The notes under the pieces: generated by a model
Databases searched by the model: none
What the model was told of the DNA's origin: nothing
What the model saw: only the letters and a program-made list of their open reading frames with translations
Assembly (NCBI RefSeq): GCF_030643805.1
Contig: NZ_CP094656.1
Span: forward strand, 3,224,001 to 3,288,000
DNA length: 64,000 bases
Direction of reading: 5' to 3'
Source of the DNA: Alkalihalobacillus sp. AL-G
GTDB lineage: Bacteria; Bacillota; Bacilli; Bacillales; Fictibacillaceae
Made by a program: the position numbers and the translations under genes
Shown here: in pieces, positions 1 to 9,943 of the stretch
How positions within the stretch are numbered: the first letter of the stretch is position 1
Layout: every line of letters starts with the position of its first letter

Positions 1-2986
1 AGTACACATCACGCTCAACGGCACCCTCCTCAATGATCGGTGCAACGAGCAAATGATCCCCGAAGAAGTACTGGTCATATATGTCATACACCTTTTCATC
101 CTCTGGGTACTCCATATACATCGAGCGCATTAACGGAATCCCCTTTTCCGCAGCGAGGCGAGCCTGTTCATAAATGTACGGAAGCAGGTTCATACGGACA
201 TTCGCAAAGAACCGATAACCGGATATCGCTTGTTGATCCCCGGTACGATCGGCGATGTTCCAAGGCGTCCGGTCCTGATTGTGTTCCGCCTTGCTCTCTG
301 CATGATATTGCATGATCGGGCAGAACGCCGCCATTTGCGATGAACGGATAAAGAGCTCGGCAGTAGGGATATCTCCGTTGAAACCAGCAAGATCCCAGCC
401 CCACATCGGAATGCCGGACATCCCTGTCGATAATCCTGCAATCAGTGAGTTGCGGAAGGCCTCGAATGTCGAGCGCTCATCACCCGCCCAGTGTGCAGGG
501 AACTTTTGTGCACCCGTGTATCCAGCTCGGCTGAATGTAAGTGCATTGCCATCATGGTGTTCGGTCGCAAACTTATAATAAGCTTCGATGTAGTCGTTCG
601 GATAACGATTACGCATCGTACTTCCGGTCGATCCATCATGGAACTGAAGGTCGCGGCCGAATACAAATTCTCCACCGTCTGTCTTGAAACCATCGACACC
701 GATATCGAGCAGGTACTGGCGTTTCCCGAACCACCAATCTTTTGCTTTCGGATTTGTAAAGTCCATCAGTAAGCTTTCTTTGAACCAATCCTCGCGGATA
801 CGGTAAGGCGAACCTTTTTCATCCATCACACAATATCCTTGATCGATCATATACTCCTCGTCCTTGTCTTTCTGAGGATGGTGCTGACGGTTCAAATATT
901 TTTGGATCGGGATTTGCCAGAGAACCACCTTAAGCCCATTTTCGTGGAGATGATCGAACATCGATTCCGGATCCGGCCAACGTCCCTTTTCCGGGAAGCG
1001 ATAATCCTCATAGCGGTGCGCCTCTCCCCCTGGCTTGAGGTCGTATTCGGCATCATTGAAAATATAATACGTCGCTTCATCGCTCCATTGCTCGATGACA
1101 AGAACCGTAGATGGAATCTGTAGTTCAGTTGTTTTTTTCACCTGCTCACGGACGACCGAGTCACGATCCCAATTGTTGCTCGACATCCATGGACCGAATG
1201 CCCAGACAGGAGGTAGCTCTGCTTTCCCTGTTTGGAATGTGAATTGAGAGACGACTTCTTTCGGTGTGCCTGTATAAAGGAAATAGGCATCGTCCAAGGA
1301 ATAATTATTGACATCTTTCCGGATGTGAAGCCGATCACTGAAATGATGAGCGAAATCAAAGACAGAATAATGATCGGTGTCTAGGTACAGCCCATATCCT
1401 TCCGAGCTCACAAAGAACGGGACAGGCATATACGTACGGCTTCCTTGATCACGGTACTGGTTATAGACGAAGCAATCGATTTCGTCCCCGCGATATTCCA
1501 GCTTGTGGTACCGTTCCCCTAAGCCAAAGAACCGTTCCTTCAAAGGAGTATGGAAGTTCCACTCGATCCTTTGGATGAACCCTGAATCATTTTCGAGCCA
1601 TTCTACAATTGGGAACGTTAGATCTTGATAGCTGCATAACACGGTTTTCGTTCCTTTTATAATCGAGAAAGAGTGCTCGGAAACATGCAGTTCACCTGTA
1701 CCGATCTTAAAAATCGAGCGACCCTGAAGCTTATGGAAGTCTAGATTCGGCCGGTCGAGGGTGATTCCGAATTCACCGGATCCTTTACTGAAAAATAGAA
1801 AGGCAGCTCGACCCGATGTTGTACCAGTCAACCAAACATAGTGGCCATCCTCTGCTTTCCTCTCAATAGTTTCTAATTGAACCCGTTTGTATATGGAAAG
1901 GGAATAGGTATCACTCTTTACCGTATCTGTTATGGTTTCGACCTCGAACCAATAGGTCAGGACTGAGTGTGACGAGCGTGGGGTGAAATTGGCATTCCAT
2001 ACGATATCCTCTTCGTCCTTCTTCCATGTGCACGGTTGGATCGTAGTTGTGCTGCCATTGTCGATATAAAGGTATACCTTCTTGATGTCTCGATGCTTAA
2101 CGCCGAGCAGCTGGCAATGGACGGTAACCTGTTGTCCTGCTTCTGGGTTTCTTGGGTTCCGCTCGGTCGGTTCTCTTCTGTACGGATTGTCATGACCGTA
2201 TGGTTTATGGACAATCGTTACGTCCCCTTGCTCAAGGTCCTCCTTCATATATTCATTGACAATCTCCTTCAGCACACGATAAAAAGGGTGGCCATCACTG
2301 GTCGTTTTTTCTGCAAGTTCATAGTAATACCGGGCTTTATGATCGATACCCTTTTCGAAAAAGTACCAAGAAAGCAACATCGCACTACCCGGAGACGGTT
2401 GTGGAACACCGCGATTCGAAAATACGCCTTCCTGTGTGACGAGTCTTTCTTCCATCTCCTTTACCGCTTCCACTATGACAAGATCCTCTGGTGAAAATAA
2501 ACCGAACGGCATCACTGAAAAAAGCTGCTCAATCGCAATTTCTCTTACGCCTATGGCACGGATCAGCATCCCGCCTGACAGATGATGCTCAAAGATCGAG
2601 TCGCGGATTTCCGTAATCGTCGGCTGCAATTCGTTCTTTTGTGCATGGTTTTTTAAGCCGAGTAATGCTGCATATGCGATGCTGATCGTGGATGTATGTA
2701 CTTCTTTATTGTTCTCTTCCCAAATGCTCCCGTGAGGCTGGTTCCAGTCATCCCGAATGATTGCAACACCTTCATCGACCACATCCTTATAATAGTCGAA
2801 CAGTTGAAAATTCCTGAATCTCCCGACCTGTTCGGACAACGCCCATATCCAGATGCCCCAATCGACAAAATGGGCGTCTGCATCAGGTTGAAGGTCCTTT
2901 AGCTGTTGTTCTGCGATTTTCTCTTCAACTCGTAGCTGGTTCAAATGGATTTCCAGCAACGAGACTGTTGATGTTTTGATTGTCAT
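1..2986 (-). CDS. GH31 alpha-glycosidase with extra N-terminal domains (3' end outside window)
   Basis: I translated this by hand from the ATG at 2986 (RBS AAGGGAG); the frame is open for about 995 residues and runs off the left edge. Residues about 335 onward match GH31 (retaining alpha-glucosidase/alpha-xylosidase): the nucleophile motif FKTDGGEF puts Asp at about residue 770, and HWAGDE gives the likely acid/base Asp at about 836. Ahead of this are two additions. Residues 1-240 are helical with motifs (SIWEE, STISIAYAALLGL, PFGLFSPED) that resemble the last part of an (alpha/alpha)6 glucoamylase-type barrel. Residues about 245-335 form a beta-rich Ig/CBM-like segment. There is no signal peptide, so it should act in the cytoplasm on imported oligosaccharide. 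It begins 16 bp after the preceding hydrolase, in the same operon. Substrate unknown. Confidence 0.85.
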   Translation of the reverse strand, partial: MTIKTSTVSLLEIHLNQLRVEEKIAEQQLKDLQPDADAHFVDWGIWIWALSEQVGRFRNFQLFDYYKDVVDEGVAIIRDDWNQPHGSIWEENNKEVHTSTISIAYAALLGLKNHAQKNELQPTITEIRDSIFEHHLSGGMLIRAIGVREIAIEQLFSVMPFGLFSPEDLVIVEAVKEMEERLVTQEGVFSNRGVPQPSPGSAMLLSWYFFEKGIDHKARYYYELAEKTTSDGHPFYRVLKEIVNEYMKEDLEQGDVTIVHKPYGHDNPYRREPTERNPRNPEAGQQVTVHCQLLGVKHRDIKKVYLYIDNGSTTTIQPCTWKKDEEDIVWNANFTPRSSHSVLTYWFEVETITDTVKSDTYSLSIYKRVQLETIERKAEDGHYVWLTGTTSGRAAFLFFSKGSGEFGITLDRPNLDFHKLQGRSIFKIGTGELHVSEHSFSIIKGTKTVLCSYQDLTFPIVEWLENDSGFIQRIEWNFHTPLKERFFGLGERYHKLEYRGDEIDCFVYNQYRDQGSRTYMPVPFFVSSEGYGLYLDTDHYSVFDFAHHFSDRLHIRKDVNNYSLDDAYFLYTGTPKEVVSQFTFQTGKAELPPVWAFGPWMSSNNWDRDSVVREQVKKTTELQIPSTVLVIEQWSDEATYYIFNDAEYDLKPGGEAHRYEDYRFPEKGRWPDPESMFDHLHENGLKVVLWQIPIQKYLNRQHHPQKDKDEEYMIDQGYCVMDEKGSPYRIREDWFKESLLMDFTNPKAKDWWFGKRQYLLDIGVDGFKTDGGEFVFGRDLQFHDGSTGSTMRNRYPNDYIEAYYKFATEHHDGNALTFSRAGYTGAQKFPAHWAGDERSTFEAFRNSLIAGLSTGMSGIPMWGWDLAGFNGDIPTAELFIRSSQMAAFCPIMQYHAESKAEHNQDRTPWNIADRTGDQQAISGYRFFANVRMNLLPYIYEQARLAAEKGIPLMRSMYMEYPEDEKVYDIYDQYFFGDHLLVAPIIEEGAVERDVY

Positions 2987-3002
2987 AGCTGTGCACTCCC
3001 TT

Positions 3003-4868
3003 CTAGTTCACATTCGATTGGCAACGGATTGCAATAGAAGAAACAAACTCCGCACATGCCCACGTCAATGGGTTGATGAATGGAAGACTTTCATCGTTTC
3101 CATCGATCGCTTCGGGCATCAACCCGTACCCGTTTGAATGATCGATCATCCAATCTATGATCTGTTCATATTTGTCGGTTTCCTTAAATAATGAATGAAG
3201 CTGTGCACATGCACCTGTATTGAACAACCACGGTCCATGGTGATATTCTTGCTCGGAGTATCCGATGCCTTTTCCGAAAAAGCTTGCTTGCTCGGTGAGC
3301 GTTTCATTCATTTTCCGCACCCGATCATCTGTTGGGTAGCCGTAAAGTGGCCCGAAGAATTGCGGTGTATCGTATTTTTCGATCACTTCTTCAATATAAT
3401 CGACATACCCGTAACCGAAACGGCCTTTCTCTGGAATCCAGGTCGATTCGATTCCTTGCTTGATCGAAATAGCTAACCGCTCCCAATCCGCTGCTTTATC
3501 TTGTCGATCATGAAGGCGAGCCATCTCGATCGCAGCCATCAAACCACCGTAGATAAACATATTGGAGGACGTAATGTATGCAGGTCCAAAAACCCCTTCA
3601 TTAACACCGCCTTCCGGACCGATCAGTCCTTCCCTCCCTTGGAAATGCTGGAGCACATCTGCGTACTTTTGGACTTCCTCGAAAGGCATCAGCCATTCAC
3701 CCGTCTTCTCATAATACGTGTACACGTTTCTTAAAAAATACCCTTGAGAATCGAACTGATGGAAGACATTATTGTTCGCGCCCTCGCTAGGCTCGCCCTT
3801 CGCATTGTACCGCTGAAAAAATTCGCCGGAATCATTTCGGGTCCTGCGTTCATTCAAATACATAAGGATCTCTTTTGCTTCTTCTGTAAAACCTGCGAGC
3901 AAAAACGCTCGGGTGATCATCATCGCATCCCGTGCATAATAGCAAGGCGATCCAATTGAGAAATAATGGCCTGTAATGTCTGCAGGGACGAATCCATCAA
4001 GTAAGCTTGCCTTGATGGCAACTAAATTGGCCTTGGCATGACGCTCAACTTCACGCGATAACGATAAAGAGAACAGATCTTTATCTGCAAACCAGTTTTT
4101 CCAGTAGGTGTGTGCATCAGATAGGTGGTCCTCCCAATCCCAATGCACAGTCTGACCAAGCTCGCTTGAACCGATTCCCCATCTTACCGTTTGATTTTCA
4201 CCAGGTCCGATCGTAAGCTTTTTTCGCGTCGTTACCCCGATCATATTCGGAGATTCAGCCTTGGCACCGTCCCCTGCCTTCCTTTTCAGCATTTGCTGCT
4301 GGGTCCGGAAGACGAAGCCGGTCGGGGATTCGATGTAGGCTTGATCATCTGATTCACCATCCATCGCAATGTGAAGGTGTTGCCTATTATTCTCCCAGCA
4401 AATCCCCTCGTTTTGCACTATTTTACCGTTGTTCGGATTTCGGAGGATCACATATCCGCCTGTCTCAAAGGCAACCGCTTGATCACATCGATTTCTGAAT
4501 GTCGTTTCAAAAACAACCTTGTCGTCCTCTGTTGCAAAAATTCGTTCTTGCCAAACTAAGCCATCGACCTCCTGAGATTCGAACATCGTTTCATACAGGA
4601 ACCCTTCCTCCACCGATGTCGATACCGGACGCTGATGGACAGGATGATGCTGTCCATCGATTCGCCGGTTGCCCAGTTCGATCACGTTGTTCTCATGCTG
4701 TATATATGTGGTCGCGGAATGGATCAAATCCTGCTCGTAATTTTTATAGAAGAAATGTTGGATACCCATACCTTGCCAATCCACGATTCCATTTTCTACG
4801 CCATATAAGGCTGAGGTATGGTCACTACCGATCAACCCAATGGCTGGGTATCGCTTTGTTGTGTCCAT
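3003..4868 (-). CDS. GH15-like six-hairpin glycoside hydrolase
   Basis: A 621-residue protein of the (alpha/alpha)6 (six-hairpin) glycosidase type, most like glucoamylase/GH15-related proteins. It has an N-terminal beta-sandwich (residues about 1-265) opening with a 'YPAIGLIGSDHTSALYG' stretch, then a helical barrel with YYARDAMMITRAF near residue 330, the position of the W-x-RD substrate motif in GH15. No signal peptide is seen, so it is probably cytoplasmic. I chose the ATG at 4868 because AAAGGAGAG lies at the right distance upstream; an in-frame start at 4928 has no such site. It overlaps the end of the upstream hydrolase gene by 37 bp, suggesting translational coupling. The exact bond cleaved cannot be read from sequence; GH31 and transporter neighbours suggest an alpha-glucan or related oligosaccharide. 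Confidence 0.75.
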   Translation of the reverse strand: MDTTKRYPAIGLIGSDHTSALYGVENGIVDWQGMGIQHFFYKNYEQDLIHSATTYIQHENNVIELGNRRIDGQHHPVHQRPVSTSVEEGFLYETMFESQEVDGLVWQERIFATEDDKVVFETTFRNRCDQAVAFETGGYVILRNPNNGKIVQNEGICWENNRQHLHIAMDGESDDQAYIESPTGFVFRTQQQMLKRKAGDGAKAESPNMIGVTTRKKLTIGPGENQTVRWGIGSSELGQTVHWDWEDHLSDAHTYWKNWFADKDLFSLSLSREVERHAKANLVAIKASLLDGFVPADITGHYFSIGSPCYYARDAMMITRAFLLAGFTEEAKEILMYLNERRTRNDSGEFFQRYNAKGEPSEGANNNVFHQFDSQGYFLRNVYTYYEKTGEWLMPFEEVQKYADVLQHFQGREGLIGPEGGVNEGVFGPAYITSSNMFIYGGLMAAIEMARLHDRQDKAADWERLAISIKQGIESTWIPEKGRFGYGYVDYIEEVIEKYDTPQFFGPLYGYPTDDRVRKMNETLTEQASFFGKGIGYSEQEYHHGPWLFNTGACAQLHSLFKETDKYEQIIDWMIDHSNGYGLMPEAIDGNDESLPFINPLTWACAEFVSSIAIRCQSNVN

Positions 4869-6685
4869 TTCTGCTTCTCTCCTTTTCCATAGGCATGATA
4901 AATCGCGTAAGCTAAAAATCCTGCACACGTGGCAAAGTGTTCTCCCGTTCTTGGTAGACCGGTATACTCATCGATACTTTCACAGGCGATGCCTCCGTCC
5001 ATCGATGTCCGCATCACAAGATCCCGTGCCTGTTCTACTCTTCCAGACAAAAAGCTGTTGGCGATGCTTAATACCCAAGGATGATTAGCATGCGCACAGC
5101 CTAATTCCTCGAATGGTTTTCCTTTGAATGCATATGAATATCGGTCGGATCGGATAAGTCGGACCGTATTTTGATAAATCGGATCATCAAAGGAACAGAA
5201 GCCATAGTACGCAATTAATTGCAGACTTCCAGGCGGTTCATCATACACGTTATGGTTCCCTCGTAAGTCAACCGACCAAGCGAAGCATGTTCCTGTTTCT
5301 TCCTCGAAGACCGTTTGATCGTAAATCGCTTTTTTGATTTCATCTGCTTGTTTTGCTAGTTTGTCAGATTGCAAAGGTACGAGCAATTGCTCCGCAAACG
5401 AGGCGACGATATGCATCACCTTCCAGACGAGGACGTTATTGTACGTCAAGTATGGATAAACGATCGGATCATCGGTCGGTTGCAAAAACGTGTCGTATAG
5501 ATCGAGTTGTGCGTGCTTGTGATCCTCAATCTTTTCGATGATTTCGATCACCGTGTCTTGCACGTGGGGGTGACGAAGGTAATCGCGATCTCCTGTTTCT
5601 TTCACATACATATCAAGCGCGATGATCGGAGCACACAATTCATCCAGTTCAAAGCCTGGTTCAAGCACGACACCATCAATGTACCTGCTGTGTACCCCTA
5701 TATTCCTGCGTTGTTTCGTAAAAACATAATCGAGCATGCTTCTCGCCCGTTTTCGATCCGTGATCAGAATCGACGGGAAGCTCCATAACAAACTATCTCG
5801 GTCCCAGTATGCTGCACTTACGTAATAGCGTGGGCTTCGGGATGTCACGAGTACGTCCTCTTCGGTGTCGAGGGTTTGCCCTGTGGCGTAGAAGTAATTG
5901 AAGAAAAGATTCAAATTCATCACTTCATCAAGCTTTGGGTCTTCGGTCGTGAGAGCCCGCTTCTGAAGCCAGGATTTCAGTTCATCCTTCAGCGTTTCCG
6001 TTCCTTTTCTCTGCATCTCCTTAGAGGATGTCGCCGCTCCAACCTCTTCTAATCCAACTCCCCAGAAAAATGACAACTCCTTCTTTTCACCAGGTTTGAT
6101 TTTGCAAGATTGGGAAAGACAGAAATGAATCTGATCCGTTTGCTCGTCATATGTGTAATCGATATCGTCGAGATTCGTTGACGTCATTGGAGCCAATGAT
6201 AGGAATGGTGCTTCATTCGAGAGTTCAAAGAGAATGGATTCGTTCCAGCCGCTTTCCACCACACTCTTCCTCGCGTTCATGACCTTGCTTTCATTGATTG
6301 TATGTAGGGTGTTCAGCCAGTTTCCATCCATTCCCCAATCAACATGCTTTATTTCTTTACTCTCATTGACTAAGGAAAGATGATAATAAAACCCTCTTTC
6401 ACCTATCGGGGTAACAACTTCTCCTTTAAAAAGAAGGCTATCGCTTTTGCCAGTGAATATCGGTACCCAATGATCTTCCCTCTCCCAGGTGAGGTTCCAT
6501 TTGATTCTTTCATCAGCAAGTTTGACAAAAGGCTGTAGAAGTGGCTGATCCTCACTCCCACATAGTTCTAAGAGTCCTCTATATTTCATGCTAAGTACAT
6601 TTATATTTTCAATGCTTCCATCCGTGAACAGGGTCGGTATCGAAACCCACTCGTTTCCCGTCGGAAGGTATCTTTGGTTTTCCAT
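4832..6685 (-). CDS. Six-hairpin family glycoside hydrolase
   Basis: A 617-residue cytoplasmic protein (no signal peptide) with an N-terminal beta-rich half and a helical barrel from about residue 250. YYVSAAYWDRDSLLW (near residue 300) is the substrate-binding W-x-RD motif of the six-hairpin clan. LQPTDDPIVYPYLTYNNVLVW, HANHPWVLSIAN and DEYTGLPRTGEHF resemble conserved blocks of GH125/GH15-like enzymes, so the family could be either or an unassigned relative. It follows the binding-protein gene and precedes a second six-hairpin enzyme that overlaps it by 37 bp. The RBS TAGGGAG precedes the ATG. The pair presumably processes the imported sugar stepwise together with the GH31 enzyme. Confidence 0.7.
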   Translation of the reverse strand: MENQRYLPTGNEWVSIPTLFTDGSIENINVLSMKYRGLLELCGSEDQPLLQPFVKLADERIKWNLTWEREDHWVPIFTGKSDSLLFKGEVVTPIGERGFYYHLSLVNESKEIKHVDWGMDGNWLNTLHTINESKVMNARKSVVESGWNESILFELSNEAPFLSLAPMTSTNLDDIDYTYDEQTDQIHFCLSQSCKIKPGEKKELSFFWGVGLEEVGAATSSKEMQRKGTETLKDELKSWLQKRALTTEDPKLDEVMNLNLFFNYFYATGQTLDTEEDVLVTSRSPRYYVSAAYWDRDSLLWSFPSILITDRKRARSMLDYVFTKQRRNIGVHSRYIDGVVLEPGFELDELCAPIIALDMYVKETGDRDYLRHPHVQDTVIEIIEKIEDHKHAQLDLYDTFLQPTDDPIVYPYLTYNNVLVWKVMHIVASFAEQLLVPLQSDKLAKQADEIKKAIYDQTVFEEETGTCFAWSVDLRGNHNVYDEPPGSLQLIAYYGFCSFDDPIYQNTVRLIRSDRYSYAFKGKPFEELGCAHANHPWVLSIANSFLSGRVEQARDLVMRTSMDGGIACESIDEYTGLPRTGEHFATCAGFLAYAIYHAYGKGEKQKWTQQSDTQPLG

Positions 6686-6765
6686 GATGTTCGCTCCCTA
6701 CAAGTAGTAATCGAATCGAAAAAGAGGAATCTCCTTTTCGATTCGATCGGACTGTGGATCATTGT

Positions 6766-8031
6766 TTATTTAATAAGATCTTCCACTACCGGCTGTAAGT
6801 CATTCAATGCCTCTTCAGGCGTCTTCTCACCTAATTTCACTTTATCTAATTCTTTGGTAAATGCATCTGTCAGCTTGTTCCAATCCTCAATGACTGGAGG
6901 TACAACCAAGGTATCTAATGCCTTGAAAACAACCTCACGGCTTTCAGGTGGTGTTTTCGCAATGTAGTCTTGAACTAACGCTTCATCACTGACAGCCGGA
7001 AGCTCCCAAGAACTCTCCACCCGGATCTTTGCTGCTTCATCACTTGCACTCATGAATTTTAACCATTTCCAAGCGGCTTCAGGATGTTCTGTATCTTTAG
7101 AAACGGCTAATCCATTTGCGAAGAAATGATGAGCCTTCTGTGTATTGCCTGGTTCAAGCGCGATATCCCAGTTAAACTCTGCATCCTTGAACGAATCCAT
7201 CATCCAGATTCCTGTACGGAGCATCGCGACTTTCCCTGAAAGAAACAAATCACTATCGGATTGACCAGACATATCTTCATCTGAAGGCGTCACATTGTAT
7301 TTGTTCACTTTATCCACCATCCATTGGAGGGCTTCAATGTTTTCCTGACTATTCACCGTTGCTTTTGTTTTATCTTCATTAAAGACAGATCCGCCATTTT
7401 GTGCGATCGTTTTATAAAATTCCCAGAACTGGAACGGCGCGTAGGTCCCCCATACACCATTTCCTTCATCCGTGAGCTTCTCAGCTGCTGCAAGTTCATC
7501 TTCCCAAGTCCAATCCGCTGTCGGATAATTGACTCCTGCCGCATCAAATAAATCTTTATTGTAGTACAATACGACATTCGAGAAACTTTCAACCATTCCA
7601 TATTGCTTCCCATCATATTGATATACTTCATAAGCTTGTGGATTCAATTTGTCCGGATTGAAATCACTGTCTTCTTTGATAAGAGAATCCAAATCCTTTA
7701 GAGCACCTTTTGCCGCATAATTTACGAAGTTTTCATAGTTCAACTCAAACGTATCTGGCGCGTCTCCACCAGCTAACCTAGTTTGAAGTTTAGTAAAGTA
7801 ATCTTCAAAAGAAGCCATTTCATAGTTAATTTTGATATCCGGGTTCTGACTTTCAAACTCCTCGATCATTTTCTTTAAATCCTTCTCATGTGCTTCTCCT
7901 GGTGAAAACGTGAAATACTCTAATGTTACCTGCCCATCTTCACTATCATTAGAGCTGGTATCGGACGAGCACCCTGTAACCGCTACCAAAATGAAAATAG
8001 AAATAAATAACCAGTAAAATCCCTTTTTCAT
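6766..8031 (-). CDS. Sugar ABC transporter substrate-binding lipoprotein
   Basis: A 421-residue extracytoplasmic solute-binding protein of family 1 (MalE/UgpB type). It has a lysine-rich hydrophobic N-terminus and lipobox VTGC, so Cys21 should be lipidated after signal peptidase II cleavage. GGDAPDTFELNYENF, GKQYGMVESFSNVVLYYNKDLFDAAG and SGKVAMLRTGIWMMDSF are typical for oligosaccharide binders. RBS AAAGGGGAG precedes the ATG. The gene is downstream of both permeases, an unusual order for CUT1 operons, and a cre-like site lies in the gap just upstream, so it may also be transcribed separately to give a surplus of binder over permease. Confidence 0.93.
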   Translation of the reverse strand: MKKGFYWLFISIFILVAVTGCSSDTSSNDSEDGQVTLEYFTFSPGEAHEKDLKKMIEEFESQNPDIKINYEMASFEDYFTKLQTRLAGGDAPDTFELNYENFVNYAAKGALKDLDSLIKEDSDFNPDKLNPQAYEVYQYDGKQYGMVESFSNVVLYYNKDLFDAAGVNYPTADWTWEDELAAAEKLTDEGNGVWGTYAPFQFWEFYKTIAQNGGSVFNEDKTKATVNSQENIEALQWMVDKVNKYNVTPSDEDMSGQSDSDLFLSGKVAMLRTGIWMMDSFKDAEFNWDIALEPGNTQKAHHFFANGLAVSKDTEHPEAAWKWLKFMSASDEAAKIRVESSWELPAVSDEALVQDYIAKTPPESREVVFKALDTLVVPPVIEDWNKLTDAFTKELDKVKLGEKTPEEALNDLQPVVEDLIK

Positions 8032-8110
8032 AATAAAACTCCCCTTTTGTATGAATTTGCTTGCCCAAACGAAAAAACAACGATTTCTCGAAATTGGACG
8101 ACCACCACCT

Positions 8111-8124
8111 TGAATACGCTTTCA
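8111..8124. promoter_or_regulatory. Candidate cre (CcpA) site
   Basis: TGAATACGCTTTCA matches the catabolite-responsive consensus TGWAANCGNTNWCA with one mismatch. It lies in the 127-bp gap between the second permease gene and the binding-protein gene, where carbon catabolite repression of a sugar operon would be plausible. Seen by eye only; no other support. Confidence 0.4.
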
Positions 8125-8158
8125 GTAGTTTTTATTAAAAATGAGAGAACAGTGGGAA

Positions 8159-9037
8159 TCACTCCTTTAATCCCCCCATTGTTAAACCTTGGATAAAGTA
8201 CTTTTGTGCGAACAGATAAACCGATAAAACGGGCAATACACTGATCACGACCCCTGCCATCATTAGATTCCAATCGGTTTCCCAACGCCCTTGAAGCATC
8301 GATAGGCCAAGAGGAAGAGTCATCATATCTGAGTCACTTACAATAATCAGTGGCCAGAGAAAGTTATTCCACGATTGCATGAAAGCAAATACAGTCAATG
8401 TTGCTAATGCAGGTTTCGCTAGAGGCAAGATCACTTGCCAATAAACACGAAAATGACTTGCCCCATCCATGAATGCAGCTTCCTCAAGCTCCCTAGGAAT
8501 CGTTAAGAAAAATTGTCTCAGAAGGAAGGTTCCAAAAGCATTGAACATGCCAGGTAAGATCAGCCCCTCATATGTATTGATCCACCCTAAATATTTCATT
8601 AGGATAAATTGCGGTGTCATCGTGACTTGTGCAGGTACCATCAAGGTTGCTAAATATAATAGGAACAATACATCTCGTCCCTTGAACTTCAGCCTGGCAA
8701 ATGCATAAGCTGCCATTGAACACAAAATCAGTTGACCGATTGTAGATACCGTTGCAACCAGCAGGCTATTCCCTAAAAATCTTAATATCGGAAACGCCTG
8801 AGTTACCTTTTGATAGTTACCCCAATTCACATGATCAGGAATGATCTGCGGAGGCAAAACCATAGTCGCTCCAGATGTCTTCAATGACGTAGAGACCATC
8901 CAAACGAAAGGAACGATCATTACTAAGGCACCTAAGATGATAACAAAGTAAAACAGTCCCTTTTTCAACATTTTCAACGTTGCTATTAAACTAGATTCGG
9001 ACCTGGTATCAATTTCTCGTTGCGTGCTAGTTTCCAT
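8159..9037 (-). CDS. Sugar ABC transporter permease, MalG type
   Basis: A 292-residue inner-membrane subunit with about six membrane helices. The cytoplasmic EAA loop reads EAAFMDGASHFRVYWQVILPLAKPA, the contact site for the ATPase. The family is binding-protein-dependent transport, CUT1. Start ATG at 9037 has GGTGG seven bases upstream; it overlaps the end of the first permease gene by 11 bp. No ATPase gene is present, so a shared ATPase of the MsmX type encoded elsewhere is expected, as known for many Bacillus sugar importers. Confidence 0.93.
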   Translation of the reverse strand: METSTQREIDTRSESSLIATLKMLKKGLFYFVIILGALVMIVPFVWMVSTSLKTSGATMVLPPQIIPDHVNWGNYQKVTQAFPILRFLGNSLLVATVSTIGQLILCSMAAYAFARLKFKGRDVLFLLYLATLMVPAQVTMTPQFILMKYLGWINTYEGLILPGMFNAFGTFLLRQFFLTIPRELEEAAFMDGASHFRVYWQVILPLAKPALATLTVFAFMQSWNNFLWPLIIVSDSDMMTLPLGLSMLQGRWETDWNLMMAGVVISVLPVLSVYLFAQKYFIQGLTMGGLKE

Positions 9038-9911
9038 GATCAACCCACCTTTTTTGCAGTCTCATTTGAATAAGGGTTACACCGAAGATAATGAAAAACA
9101 GGACCCAAGAAATAGCTGAAGCATAGCCCATTTCGTAATATTCAAATGCATGCTTATAGATTCTTTCTACTAAGACGGAGGTTGACCCAGCCGGCCCTCC
9201 TTCAGTCATGATCATCACTTGATCGAATACTTGAAACGAGTTGATTAAAGAGATTACAAGAACAAAAAATGTCGTCGAACTGAGCAATGGTAGTGTAATA
9301 TGACGGAACTTTTGGAATCCGTTTGCTCCATCAATTTCAGCAGCTTCATAGTATGTAGGTGAAATGCCTTGCAGTCCAGCCAAATAGATGACCATTACGA
9401 AGCCTAGATCCTTCCATACACTCGTTAAAATGATCGCTGGCATTGCCCACGTCGGGTCGTGTAACCAAGCGGGTCCTGAAATGCCAATTAAAGAAAGCCC
9501 GTAATTAATAAGTCCATATGTAGGGTTAAACAACCATTTCCAAATGAGTGACACGGCAACCCAAGATGTAATGACTGGGACAAAATAGGCAGCACGAAAG
9601 AAAATCCGGCCCTTCAATTTCTTATTAAGTATAAGGGCAATTGTCAGCGCACCGCACATCACTAATGGTAAATAGCCAAGGATAAAGTAAATCGTATGGA
9701 ATAAGGCAGAGCGGAATTCTTCATCCTTTATTAGTGCAATATAATTGTCAAATCCGACCCACGAGGGGTTTGAAATCAAATCCCATTCTGTAAAACTCAA
9801 ACCGAATGAAGCCAAAATTGGAATACCGATAAAGAAAATAAACCCGATAAAGTTCGGAAGCAGAAACAATGAGATGACTAAAAACTTTTTAAAGCCTTTA
9901 TCACCGACCAT
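9027..9911 (-). CDS. Sugar ABC transporter permease, MalF type
   Basis: A 294-residue membrane protein with six predicted helices and the EAA motif EAAEIDGANGFQKFRHITLPLL. It pairs with the MalG-type permease immediately downstream, and the two should form the CUT1 translocation pore. RBS GGGGGGAT precedes the ATG. It lies 32 bp after the ROK regulator gene, so regulator and transporter are probably one transcript and the regulator autoregulates. Confidence 0.93.
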   Translation of the reverse strand: MVGDKGFKKFLVISLFLLPNFIGFIFFIGIPILASFGLSFTEWDLISNPSWVGFDNYIALIKDEEFRSALFHTIYFILGYLPLVMCGALTIALILNKKLKGRIFFRAAYFVPVITSWVAVSLIWKWLFNPTYGLINYGLSLIGISGPAWLHDPTWAMPAIILTSVWKDLGFVMVIYLAGLQGISPTYYEAAEIDGANGFQKFRHITLPLLSSTTFFVLVISLINSFQVFDQVMIMTEGGPAGSTSVLVERIYKHAFEYYEMGYASAISWVLFFIIFGVTLIQMRLQKRWVDHGN

Positions 9912-9943
9912 GTGATCCCCCCTTGATGATTTAATCCTTCTTG

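Noticed and set aside
1-2500. Several plus-strand frames across the GH31 region
   Set aside because: The opposite strand is open throughout with GH31 catalytic motifs; the plus-strand frames are shadows.
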